From assembly GCA_026702615.1 (NCBI GenBank), contig JAPPBY010000017.1, forward strand, positions 186,001 through 250,000: a DNA stretch of 64,000 nt. The letters run 5' to 3'. This DNA comes from Chloroflexota bacterium. GTDB taxonomy: Bacteria > Chloroflexota > Dehalococcoidia > Tepidiformales > Tepidiformaceae. Below, piece after piece: positions 26,603 through 34,435 of this stretch. Position 1 is the first letter of the stretch; each line of letters opens with the position of its first letter. The notes below the pieces were generated by a model that saw only the letters and a program-made list of their open reading frames with translations, was not told the DNA's origin and made no database searches. Made by a program: the position numbers and the translations under genes.

Positions 26603-27643
26603 ATGGACCCCCGTCCTTCGGACGGGGGTGCCGGTGACCTCGTCACGAACGGCCTCTCCTTCTCCTATGGAGATACACGGGCGGTCGACGACGTTTCGAT
26701 CACGGTTCCGGCAGGGACAGTCACGGCGCTTCTCGGGCCGAGCGGCTGCGGCAAGACCACGCTGCTGCGGCTCATTGCCGGGCTTGAACGCCCGGACGAG
26801 GGGGCCATTCACGCGGGGGGCGAGACGTTGAGCACGCCCGATCGCGTGACGCCTCCGGAGAAGCGTCGCATCGGGATGGTGTTCCAGGAGGGGGCGCTCT
26901 TCCCCCACCTGAGCGTGGCAGAGAACGTGGCCTTCGGCCTGCCACGCGGACCGGAACGGGAACGCGACGTCGAGCAAGCGCTGGAACTCGTCGGCCTGGC
27001 GGGCATGGGGAAGCGCTCGCCGACCTCCCTCTCGGGCGGGCAGCGGCAGCGGGTCGCGCTGGCCCGGGCGCTGGCTCCGGGTCCGGAGGTGCTGCTCCTG
27101 GACGAGCCGTTCGCGAACCTCGATCCGGCCCTGCGGGTCGAGCTGCGGACAGAAGTGGCTTCGCTGCTGCGGGCGCTCGGAATCACGAGCGTGTTCGTGA
27201 CGCACGACCAGGAAGAGGCGTTCGTAATGGGCGCCCAGGTGATCGTGATGCGGGACGGACGGGTCCTGCAGAGCGCCCCGCCGAGCGAGCTGTACAGCCG
27301 CCCCACGAACCGCTGGGTGGCGAGCTTCGTGGGCGAGGCGAACGTGGTGCCCGGGCAGGGGGGCGCAGAGGCGGCGGAAACGATCGTGGGCTCGGTGCCG
27401 CTGGTGGAGGCGGGGCCAGCAGTGTGCGAGGTGCTGCTGCGGCCGGAGCACCTGGCGCTGGATGCGGGGGAGTCGTGGGAGGTGGAGGAGCTGGAGTTCT
27501 ACGGGCACGACACGCTCTACGTGCTCAAGGGCGAGCACGGAGAGAAGCTGATGGTGCGCGCGAGCGGCGCACCACGATTCGTCAACGGCGATCGCACGTC
27601 GGTGCGGTACGACGGCCCGCCGACAGTCGCCTTCGAAGCGTAG
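26603..27643 (+). CDS. ABC transporter ATP-binding protein, iron(III)/thiamine type (FbpC-like)
   Basis: A 346-aa ATPase. Walker A is GPSGCGKTTLLRLIAGLERP, Q-loop VFQEGALFPHLSVAENVAFGL, signature LSGGQRQRVALARALA, Walker B VLLLDEPFANLDP and switch VFVTHD. A C-terminal TOBE-like domain (from about residue 285, VCEVLLRPEHLAL) marks it as a binding-protein-dependent importer. It energises the permease 5 nt downstream. ATG 26603 has only a weak G-rich site, and upstream TTG codons are possible starts. Confidence 0.9.
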   Translation: MDPRPSDGGAGDLVTNGLSFSYGDTRAVDDVSITVPAGTVTALLGPSGCGKTTLLRLIAGLERPDEGAIHAGGETLSTPDRVTPPEKRRIGMVFQEGALFPHLSVAENVAFGLPRGPERERDVEQALELVGLAGMGKRSPTSLSGGQRQRVALARALAPGPEVLLLDEPFANLDPALRVELRTEVASLLRALGITSVFVTHDQEEAFVMGAQVIVMRDGRVLQSAPPSELYSRPTNRWVASFVGEANVVPGQGGAEAAETIVGSVPLVEAGPAVCEVLLRPEHLALDAGESWEVEELEFYGHDTLYVLKGEHGEKLMVRASGAPRFVNGDRTSVRYDGPPTVAFEA

Positions 27644-27648
27644 GGGTC

Positions 27649-29280
27649 GTGCTGCGCGCGCCAGCCGTGATCGGCGCCACCAAGCGAGTGGCGGGCATCC
27701 GCGGGCCGCTCTGGCTGTGGGTCGTGGCCCTCATCATCGCGGCACTCTTCGCGGTCCCAGTCGGGTACCTCGTCGTCCGCAACATCACCGAGGGGAGCGC
27801 CACGCTCGACGTCCTCTTCTCGCGTGAAATAGCCGCTCCCCTCGTGAACACGCTTGTGCTGGCGGTGACTGTATCGGCAGCAACGGCGGCCGTCGGAACC
27901 CTGCTGGCGTGGCTGACGATGCGAACGGACCTGCCGCTGCGCGGTGCGTGGCGCGTGATCTGTCCGTTGCCGCTGGTGCTGCCCTCGTTCGTAGCGGGGG
28001 CCGCATTGCTGGCGGCCATCTCGCCCGGTGGGCTCGCGGAGGAGGTGTTGAACCCGCTGGGGTTTGGCGTACCGGCGCGTATCGAGGGGTTCTGGGGGTC
28101 GTTCGCGGTGCTGACCGCGGTCTCCTACCCGTATGTGTACCTGCCAGCGGCGGCCCGCATCGGCGCATTGCCGCCGTCGCTGGAAGAGGCCTCAAGGATG
28201 CTCGGCGAGGGGGGGCTGGGGACGTTTCGTCGAATCGTGTGGCCACAGGTGCGAAGCGCCGTCCAGGCGGGCACGCTGCTGGTGTTCCTGTACGTGGTGA
28301 GCGAATTCGGCGTGGTGAAGCTGATGGGGTACGAGACGCTCTCCACCAACGTGTTCGTGAACCGTCTCTACAACGCGCCGCTGGCCTTCGCGCTGGGGCT
28401 GATCCTGGCGGTGGTGGCCCTGGTGGTGGCGGGGCTGGAGCGGACTTCCGCAAGCCGCTCTCTGGTGCAGCTTGCGCCGGGCGGTACGCGAGGACGGCGC
28501 GTTTCGCTGGGGCCGTGGAAGGCGCCGGCAACACTGGCGGCGGTCATCGCCGTCGGGTCGGGGCTGGTGGCTCCCGTCGTGGTCCTGGCGTGGTGGGGCT
28601 TCCGCGGGCTGGTGGGAGAAGGCAGCGGATTCGACCGGACGAGCGTCGACGTGAGCGCGCTCGGGGGGCCAGTGCTGAATACCGTGATTGCGGCCGTGGC
28701 AACGGCAGCGGTGGCGGTGGTGGTGGTCTTGCCCCTCGCCTACCTGACGACTCGCTACGGGGGACGGGCAGCGGGGGCCGTGCACACGGTGGTAGCGGGA
28801 AGCTTCGCGGTACCGGGTCTGCTCATTGCGCTGGCGGTGGTGTTCATGGCGCTCAAGGTGCCCGGGCTCGGGTTCCTCTACCTTTCGCTTCCCCTGCTGG
28901 TCTTCGCCTACGTGGTTCACTTCGGGGTGCAGGCGCTTCGCAGTGCCGAGGTAGGGGTGGCGACGGTCGACCGGCGGCTCGAGGAGGCGGCGCAGACGCT
29001 GGGAGCGGGGCGACTGCGGCGGTTGCTGCGGATCGAGGCGCCGCTGATGGCGCCGGCGCTGGCGGCAGGCGGGGGGCTGGTACTGCTCTCGACAATGAAG
29101 GAGCTTCCGGCGACGCTGCTGGCCGCGCCCGTCGGCTTCGAAACGCTGGCGACGCGCATCTGGAACGCGGAGGGGGACGGCTTCCTCGCGGACATGGGGA
29201 TGGCGAGCGTGATACTGGTGGCGGTCTCGGCGGTGCTGACGTGGCTGCTCGTGATCCGCAACGCGGAGCACCTGCGCTAG
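27649..29280 (+). CDS. Two-domain ABC permease, iron(III) type (FbpB-like)
   Basis: A 543-aa permease with two fused BPD-type membrane domains and about twelve hydrophobic segments. Each half carries an EAA-type loop that contacts the ATPase: SLEEASRMLGEGGLGTFRRIVWPQV and RLEEAAQTLGAGRLRRLLRIEAPLM. The double-length form is typical of FbpB iron permeases and of thiamine permease ThiP. GTG 27649 follows the ATPase stop by 5 nt with GGGG as a weak ribosome site. No solute-binding protein gene is next to it in this window. Confidence 0.9.
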   Translation: MLRAPAVIGATKRVAGIRGPLWLWVVALIIAALFAVPVGYLVVRNITEGSATLDVLFSREIAAPLVNTLVLAVTVSAATAAVGTLLAWLTMRTDLPLRGAWRVICPLPLVLPSFVAGAALLAAISPGGLAEEVLNPLGFGVPARIEGFWGSFAVLTAVSYPYVYLPAAARIGALPPSLEEASRMLGEGGLGTFRRIVWPQVRSAVQAGTLLVFLYVVSEFGVVKLMGYETLSTNVFVNRLYNAPLAFALGLILAVVALVVAGLERTSASRSLVQLAPGGTRGRRVSLGPWKAPATLAAVIAVGSGLVAPVVVLAWWGFRGLVGEGSGFDRTSVDVSALGGPVLNTVIAAVATAAVAVVVVLPLAYLTTRYGGRAAGAVHTVVAGSFAVPGLLIALAVVFMALKVPGLGFLYLSLPLLVFAYVVHFGVQALRSAEVGVATVDRRLEEAAQTLGAGRLRRLLRIEAPLMAPALAAGGGLVLLSTMKELPATLLAAPVGFETLATRIWNAEGDGFLADMGMASVILVAVSAVLTWLLVIRNAEHLR

Positions 29281-30185
29281 GAGCTGCGGGCGATCACGTT
29301 CTCGGCGAACCAGGCGATGTCGTCGAAGTCCGAAGAGGAGATGGCGACCTCCTCGACGCCAACCTCGGAGAAGCCGGCGATCTGTTCGAGCATGTTGTCG
29401 CCATCGCCGAAGAGGACGCCGCTGTGGTCCCACTGCGTGACCTTCACGGAGCGGCCCCAGCCACGCGCCATCTGGGCGATGCCGCCGGCGATCTGATCGG
29501 CGGCTTCCCGGGTCTGGCCGCGGGCGAGGATGACGTCGGAGGTGATGGCGAGGGTGGCGGGGTCGCGGCCGACGTCCTCGCAGGCGGTATGGGCGTGCTC
29601 GGCGAACTCGGCAACCTGAGCAGGACCAAGTTGCCAGGTGTTGACGGCGTCGGCGTGGCGGGCGGCGAGGCGGAGGAGGGCGCCGCGACGGTTCAGCCCG
29701 ATCATGATGGGCGGGTGGGGCTGCTGCACCGGCTTCGGGGCGAATGTCGCGTCCCCTTCAAGTCGGTAATGCTTGCCATTGAACTCGGTCGTCTCCTGGG
29801 TCCAGAAAGACTTGAGTATCTGGATGCCTTCCTCGAGCTGCTGGACTCGATCGAGGAAGTCGAGCATCTCGAAGCCGTAGGGCTCGAAGTCGGCGTGCTC
29901 GTAGGCGGTGCCGATGCCGAGCACTGCCCGCCCGTTCGAAAGAGTGTCGACCGTGACAACCTGCTTGGCGAGCTGGAAGGGGGGACGGAACGGCATACCC
30001 GTGACATGCGTGCCAAGCCGCATGTGCTGCGTCTGTCCCGCTACCCACGCGAGGTAGGTCCAGGCATCGGGCTGGTCGAAGGAGGGGTGGTCCACGACGT
30101 TGAACGTCTCGAAGCCGAACTCATCGACCTCGCCGATCTGATCGTTCAGGGCCCCTCCACCCGTGGCGACGAGGCCGAACTTCAC
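29277..30185 (-). CDS. LLM-class flavin-dependent oxidoreductase (F420-type)
   Basis: A 302-aa luciferase-like TIM barrel. MKFGLVATGGG, the strand MRLGTHVTGMPFRPPFQLAKQVVTVDTLSNGRAVLGIGTA and YGFEMLDFLDRVQQLEEGIQILKSFW are typical of the F420-dependent branch. It probably catalyses hydride transfer with F420 or FMN on an unknown substrate. The ATG overlaps the stop of the acetoacetate-decarboxylase-like gene by 4 bp, so it belongs to that catabolic cluster. It overlaps the end of the convergent permease gene by 4 bp. Confidence 0.9.
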   Translation of the reverse strand: MKFGLVATGGGALNDQIGEVDEFGFETFNVVDHPSFDQPDAWTYLAWVAGQTQHMRLGTHVTGMPFRPPFQLAKQVVTVDTLSNGRAVLGIGTAYEHADFEPYGFEMLDFLDRVQQLEEGIQILKSFWTQETTEFNGKHYRLEGDATFAPKPVQQPHPPIMIGLNRRGALLRLAARHADAVNTWQLGPAQVAEFAEHAHTACEDVGRDPATLAITSDVILARGQTREAADQIAGGIAQMARGWGRSVKVTQWDHSGVLFGDGDNMLEQIAGFSEVGVEEVAISSSDFDDIAWFAENVIARSS

Positions 30186-30997
30186 GGCGAGGAGGTTCCC
30201 GCAGAGGAGTTACCCGGAGCCTGCGTGGCGAGCAGCTCGAGGTCGTCGACCTTGCCGAACATGTAGGGCAGGAACGACTCGCCGGGGACACGCGTGAGGA
30301 TCTCGCCGTGGGTGTAGGTGTCACCCTCGCTATAGCTCACCCCGAGCAGCTCGCGGATGGGGATGTCGGCGACGGGGTCGTGGGGCGACTCGCGCAGGAG
30401 CACCTCGCCTTCAAGCTGCTCGATGAAGCGGGTGCGGCCGGTGTGGCGCACGCGCACCAGCACCGGGTCGTTGTCGAAGCCACGTCCGTCGGGGGCGGGC
30501 ATGAACTTGAAGTAGAAGCGCGAGCTCTCCGGGGATTCGCGCCCTTCAAGGCGTTCGACGACGCGCCCGCGCACCTCAATGTACACCTGCCCATAGCGCT
30601 CGATGGTGCCGGTGATCTCGTCGCCATCGCGGCGGACGTGGATGTTGGCGACCTTCTTGGGTTCGCCGTAGAGCTCGCGCCCGAAGATGACGGCGCTGTC
30701 CGTCGACATGGGCATGGTGATGGGGTAGTCGCCGACGATGCCCTCGTACCGGCAGCGGACGTTGAGCCCGCCCGCCCCGAACGGCTGAAGCGTATTGCTG
30801 ACGCCGATGTGAGAGACGCTGGCGGAGGCGATGGGCTCGTCGGCCGGCTCCAGGGGCGGGGGGAGGATGGCCGCGATGACGTCCGGGTCGGTGCGGAAGC
30901 TCGCGGCGATGCCGCGGAACGACTCGAACTCGGGGGTGGCGTAGAGCTTCTGGAGGCGGCGGACCTCCTCAAGGGTCTTCACGTAGCGGAGCTGCAT
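30182..30997 (-). CDS. Acetoacetate decarboxylase family protein
   Basis: A 271-aa protein. AVIFGRELYGEPKKVANIHV contains the PKK pair where acetoacetate decarboxylase forms its Schiff base, and YEGIVGDYPITMPMSTDSAV precedes it as in the family. FYFKFMPAPDGRGF and a late strand LLGVSYSEGDTYTHGEIL complete the barrel. Many relatives are not decarboxylases but aldolases or dehydratases, so the reaction is uncertain. ATG 30997 has AGGAGG upstream, better than the longer start at 31069. It follows the SDR stop by 43 nt. Confidence 0.88.
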   Translation of the reverse strand: MQLRYVKTLEEVRRLQKLYATPEFESFRGIAASFRTDPDVIAAILPPPLEPADEPIASASVSHIGVSNTLQPFGAGGLNVRCRYEGIVGDYPITMPMSTDSAVIFGRELYGEPKKVANIHVRRDGDEITGTIERYGQVYIEVRGRVVERLEGRESPESSRFYFKFMPAPDGRGFDNDPVLVRVRHTGRTRFIEQLEGEVLLRESPHDPVADIPIRELLGVSYSEGDTYTHGEILTRVPGESFLPYMFGKVDDLELLATQAPGNSSAGTSSP

Positions 30998-31040
30998 GCT
31001 GGCCTCCTGCGGGGCTGGGGTAGGGAGCGAGGAATCGCGA

Positions 31041-31877
31041 TCAGTCCATGCGACTGCCGCCGTCGACATTCAGTGCCTGGCCCGTCATGTAGGACGAGTC
31101 GTCGGAGGCGAGGAAGGCGACGACGGCGGCCTGCTCCTCGACGGTGGCCTGACGGCCCATCAGGAGCGCGCGGCGGATGGCGGCCTTGGAGGTGCCCGGC
31201 TCGGCGCCGGCAACCTCGTCGTAGCGGCCGAAGGTGCCGTCCATCATGTCGGTGTCGGTCGAGCCGGGGCAGACGATGTTGACGCGGATGTTGTCCTTGG
31301 CGAGCTCGAGCGCGAGCTGCTGGGTAAGGCCGTGCATCGCCCACTTGGTGGCGCAGTAGGCGCCGTAGTTGGGGATGCCGATGCGCCCGGCGGTGGAGGA
31401 GATGTTGATGATGCTGCCACCGCCACCCTTCACCATCTCGCGGCCGACGGCGCGAATGGTGTGATAGAGGCCGTGGAGGTTGACGTCGACGGTCTCGTAC
31501 CAGTTCTCGTCGGTCATCTCGAGGATGGGGGCAGCGCCGGCCTCGCTCGGGAGGGCGGCGTTGTTGACGAGGATGTGGATGCCGCCGAGTTCGGCGACCG
31601 CAGTATCGACGGTGCGCTGGAGGTCGTCCTTGTCGGTCACGTCGCAGTCGATGGCGAGGGCGCGGCGGCCCATGCCGCGCACCTCCTCGGCGACGCTCTC
31701 GATGCCCTTCCAGTCCATCTCCTGCTCATGCGGGGGGAAGGTGGAGGGGTCGCGCTGGCGCGCGGTCACGACGATGTCGGCGCCCTCCTCGGCGAGGCGC
31801 AGGACGATGGCGCGACCGATGCCGCGGTAGCGTCCGGCGCCGGTGACGAGGGCGACGCGACCTACGAGTCTAGTCAT
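31041..31877 (-). CDS. Short-chain dehydrogenase/reductase
   Basis: A 278-aa classical SDR. The cofactor loop is TGAGRYRGIG, two residues longer than the common TGxxxGIG. NNAA follows, then the catalytic Ser (INISSTAGRIG) and YCATK. The C-terminus DSSYMTGQALNVDGG is typical. The Asp after VTARQRD may favour one cofactor, but I cannot tell NAD from NADP. The gene starts 8 nt inside the end of the NTF2-like gene and belongs to the cluster 32917-29277. Confidence 0.92.
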   Translation of the reverse strand: MTRLVGRVALVTGAGRYRGIGRAIVLRLAEEGADIVVTARQRDPSTFPPHEQEMDWKGIESVAEEVRGMGRRALAIDCDVTDKDDLQRTVDTAVAELGGIHILVNNAALPSEAGAAPILEMTDENWYETVDVNLHGLYHTIRAVGREMVKGGGGSIINISSTAGRIGIPNYGAYCATKWAMHGLTQQLALELAKDNIRVNIVCPGSTDTDMMDGTFGRYDEVAGAEPGTSKAAIRRALLMGRQATVEEQAAVVAFLASDDSSYMTGQALNVDGGSRMD

Positions 31878-32361
31878 CGAACGGTCCGCCGGTAATGGCG
31901 CCGAGGTCCTCCCACTTCATGGCGCGGCGCCGGTTCCAGTGCTCAACCCAGCTATCGACGTAGCCCTGCCCACCGTGGTGGTAGTCGACCTCGAGGGTGA
32001 CCTCGCCCTCATCGTTGAACTCGAGGCGGGACACGCCCTCGAAGGAGCGCCATTTGCCGTAGTTCTCGTCGTTCTCGTCCATCACCTGGGAGTAGGCCAT
32101 CCAGAGGATGCAGATGCCGCGATGGTTCTCAGCGACATAGACCTCCTCGACGGGGACGCGCAGGGTGATGCCAACCTGGCGGCTGGCCCAAAACTGGCGG
32201 ATCTCCTCCTTGCCGTTCAGGGCCTCGGCATGGCTGACGATGTCGCGCATGACGGCGTCATCGGAGAACCACTGGTCGGGGCCATAGGGGTCGCCGCTGC
32301 TCCAGCCGCCCTCCTCGAAGAGCTTGCGTCCGGTCTCGATGTCATTGGGTCCGACGGGCAT
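31870..32361 (-). CDS. NTF2/SnoaL-like protein, downstream copy of a tandem pair
   Basis: A 163-aa protein with a cone-shaped NTF2-like pattern: DQWFSDDAVMRDIVSHAEALNGKEEIRQFW, RVPVEEVYVAENHRG and a long last strand region EVTLEVDYHHGGQGYVDSWVEHW. Such proteins are isomerases, hydrolases, cyclases or polyketide/steroid-type enzymes; a specific reaction is not visible. The ribosome site is AAGGAGG and TATGAT lies upstream at 32391-32396. It is about 70-75% identical to the next gene by eye and overlaps the SDR start. Confidence 0.82.
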   Translation of the reverse strand: MPVGPNDIETGRKLFEEGGWSSGDPYGPDQWFSDDAVMRDIVSHAEALNGKEEIRQFWASRQVGITLRVPVEEVYVAENHRGICILWMAYSQVMDENDENYGKWRSFEGVSRLEFNDEGEVTLEVDYHHGGQGYVDSWVEHWNRRRAMKWEDLGAITGGPFDD

Positions 32362-32425
32362 GGGTGCGCCTCCTTGGTCGTGCGGCGCGAATCATAACGA
32401 GGGCGGGAGGGGGCAGGGGCGGGGT

Positions 32426-32917
32426 CTAGGCGCCGGTGATGGCGCCGAGGTCCTCCCACTTCATGGCGCGACGGGCGTTCCAGTGCTCGACCCAGCTGTC
32501 GCACATGCCCTGGACGCCGTGGTGGTAGTCGACCTCGAGGGTGACCTCGCCCTCGTCGTTGAACTCGAGGCGGGACATGCCCTCGAAGCAGCGCCACTTG
32601 CCGAAGTTCTCGTCGTTCTCGTCGACGACCTGGGAGTAAGCCATCCACATGACAGCGACGCCGCGGTGGTTCTCGGCGACGTAGATCTCCTCGGCGGGGA
32701 CGCGCACGGCCATGCCGTACTTGCGGTTGCGCCAGAAGCTGCCCCAGAAGGCACGAATCTCGTCCTTGCCGCGCATGGCCCCGTCGTAGTTGACGATGTC
32801 GCGCATGACGGCGTCGTCGGAGAACCACTGGTCGGGACCGTAGAGGTCGCCGCTCCCCCACCCCTCATCCCCGAAGAGCTTGCGGGCGGTCTCGATGTCG
32901 TTGGGTCCGACGGGCAT
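32426..32917 (-). CDS. NTF2/SnoaL-like protein, upstream copy of a tandem pair
   Basis: Also 163 aa, starting MPVGPNDIET and ending KWEDLGAITGA, so it is the paralogue of the preceding entry with identical length. Most differences lie in the middle (AFWGSFWRNRKYGMAVRVPAEEIY). It has its own AGGAGG site and TATCAT box at 32941-32946. The duplication therefore appears to include the promoter region. Possible roles are two subunits of one enzyme or two related isomerases. Confidence 0.82.
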   Translation of the reverse strand: MPVGPNDIETARKLFGDEGWGSGDLYGPDQWFSDDAVMRDIVNYDGAMRGKDEIRAFWGSFWRNRKYGMAVRVPAEEIYVAENHRGVAVMWMAYSQVVDENDENFGKWRCFEGMSRLEFNDEGEVTLEVDYHHGVQGMCDSWVEHWNARRAMKWEDLGAITGA

Positions 32918-33004
32918 GGGGGCCTCCTGGGGTGGGGCGGATGATAGCGAAGGGGCGAAGGGGCGGGCTGTGATCCAACGCTATCGGTGACCGTCGTGAT
33001 CGTG

Positions 33005-34096
33005 CTACTGCTGGTTCTCGGGATCGTCCGCGGTGTCAATCAACCCCTTGATGTGGTTGCTGAAGTGGCTCCCGTCGTCGATGAGTTCCAGGGCCTCAAG
33101 CTGCCTTTCCAGGCAGGTGACCTCGGCGGCCGTTCCATGGTGGTCTTCCCCCTGGATGTAGAGATTGCTGTGACAGGCATCGTGCACAAGGGCGCCCGCT
33201 AACCAGATCACCTGGTCTCGCCGGCTGTAACCGGGAGCAAAGGCCGTTCCTTCCTGTACGAGGTAAGTCTTCGAATACACGTTGATCCCATATCCCGAAG
33301 AAACCAACCGAATGGTTGCGATCCCTTGCTCGACCCTGACGAGGGCTTCCGGCGCCCGTTCCGACAGGAGTTGAAGCGCTGCCTCGACCTGCTCCACAAA
33401 CTCACTGGACCCCTCGACTCGGATCCCGGCGGCAGTTGCCGTCGCAGCCGGGACGCCGGTGAGCTCGCCGTCGCCCTTAGAAGCGTCCTGGATCAACCCC
33501 CGCACGTGGTCGACGAAGAGATCACGCTTGTCTATCAGCTCCAGGATGGCGAGTTGTTCCTCGAGGCAGGAGACCGTCGCGGTGTTGCTGGAGTAGTCCC
33601 ATCCAGCGCGGTAGAGGTCGATGAGACACACGTGGTACACGAGCTCCGCGGCCAGCCAGATAGCCTGGTCGGAAGGGGCGAAGCCCGGGACGAACGCCTG
33701 GTTCTCGGCGATCCGCGCGACACCATCGATCAAGTCCTGCGCTGTTCTCGTCGGGAAGGGCACGGAGAGAATCGCCTCCACGTATTCCTCGACCCAAACG
33801 AGCGTCTCGGGAGCCCATACGTGAAGGAGGTAGAGGGCAGCTTCAACCTGCGCGACGAAGTCGTCGGGTCCCACGATCCTGATTTGCGTGGAGACGGATG
33901 GGGATGTGGCCGAGGCCGTCGGCGGGGGCGTGGCGGTAGCGGTCGGGGTGGACGTGGCGGCGACGGTTGGGGTGGCGGTGACGGGCGGGGGTTCCGTCGG
34001 AGCGGAGTCGCCACCGCCGCAGGCGACGAGGGCTGCCATGAGAAGGGATACGAACCCTGCGGCAACAGCAAGGCGAGCCATGCGGTGGGGCCTCAT
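33005..34096 (-). CDS. Lipoprotein with two tandem copies of an unknown domain
   Basis: A 363-aa predicted lipoprotein: basic start, hydrophobic VAAGFVSLLMAALVAC with lipobox Cys26, then a Pro/Thr/Ala linker to about residue 68. Two ~130-residue repeats follow, aligned on VEAALYLL / VEAALQLL, AFVPGFAPSDQAIWLAAELVYH / AFAPGYSRRDQVIWLAGALVHD and SCLEEQLAILELID / TCLERQLEALELID. Each repeat holds a conserved Cys pair about 20 residues apart. The second has HDACH, resembling a metal motif that the first lacks. GC is visibly lower than in neighbouring genes. TAGCAT lies 7 nt before the ATG. Confidence 0.8.
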   Translation of the reverse strand: MRPHRMARLAVAAGFVSLLMAALVACGGGDSAPTEPPPVTATPTVAATSTPTATATPPPTASATSPSVSTQIRIVGPDDFVAQVEAALYLLHVWAPETLVWVEEYVEAILSVPFPTRTAQDLIDGVARIAENQAFVPGFAPSDQAIWLAAELVYHVCLIDLYRAGWDYSSNTATVSCLEEQLAILELIDKRDLFVDHVRGLIQDASKGDGELTGVPAATATAAGIRVEGSSEFVEQVEAALQLLSERAPEALVRVEQGIATIRLVSSGYGINVYSKTYLVQEGTAFAPGYSRRDQVIWLAGALVHDACHSNLYIQGEDHHGTAAEVTCLERQLEALELIDDGSHFSNHIKGLIDTADDPENQQ

Positions 34097-34103
34097 GGTC
34101 CTG

Positions 34104-34109
34104 ATGCTA
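34104..34109 (-). promoter_or_regulatory. TAGCAT -10 box, leaderless type, for the lipoprotein
   Basis: Minus-strand TAGCAT is followed by seven bases and ATG 34096, with no purine-rich ribosome site. Confidence 0.4.
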
Positions 34110-34158
34110 GTGCCTCGACAGGGGACTGGAAGCCAGCGCTGGTCATGCAGTGAGCGGG

Positions 34159-34425
34159 TCAGCCGCCGCCGATGGCGGGGACGAACTGGATCTCGGTGGT
34201 CTCGGTGACGGGCTGGAGGAGGCCGAGGTGGTTCGTCTCGCCGTCGATGGCAGCCATGATCTCGGGGATGAGGGCGCCATCCTCGTCGAGGAGGCGCTCC
34301 TTCATTCCGGGGTAACGCTCGTCGAGGGCGTTGATCACCTGGCGCAGGTTGCGACCGGACACCTCGACGGTGCGGGCGCCCCCGGTGAGGCCCTCAAGCA
34401 GCGAGGGGATGAAGACGGTGGCCAC
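34159..34425 (-). CDS. MoaD/ThiS-family ubiquitin-like sulfur carrier
   Basis: An 88-aa beta-grasp protein: MATVFIPSLLEGLTGGARTVEVSG, then LRQVINALDERYPGMKERL and the end IQFVPAIGGG. The C-terminal Gly-Gly, needed for adenylation and thiocarboxylation, is present with one extra Gly. It may serve molybdopterin synthase, thiamine, cysteine or tungsten-cofactor synthesis. It lies 10 nt after the molybdenum hydroxylase gene, which makes a molybdenum cofactor role attractive. Confidence 0.85.
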   Translation of the reverse strand: MATVFIPSLLEGLTGGARTVEVSGRNLRQVINALDERYPGMKERLLDEDGALIPEIMAAIDGETNHLGLLQPVTETTEIQFVPAIGGG

Positions 34426-34435
34426 AAGCCCCTCG

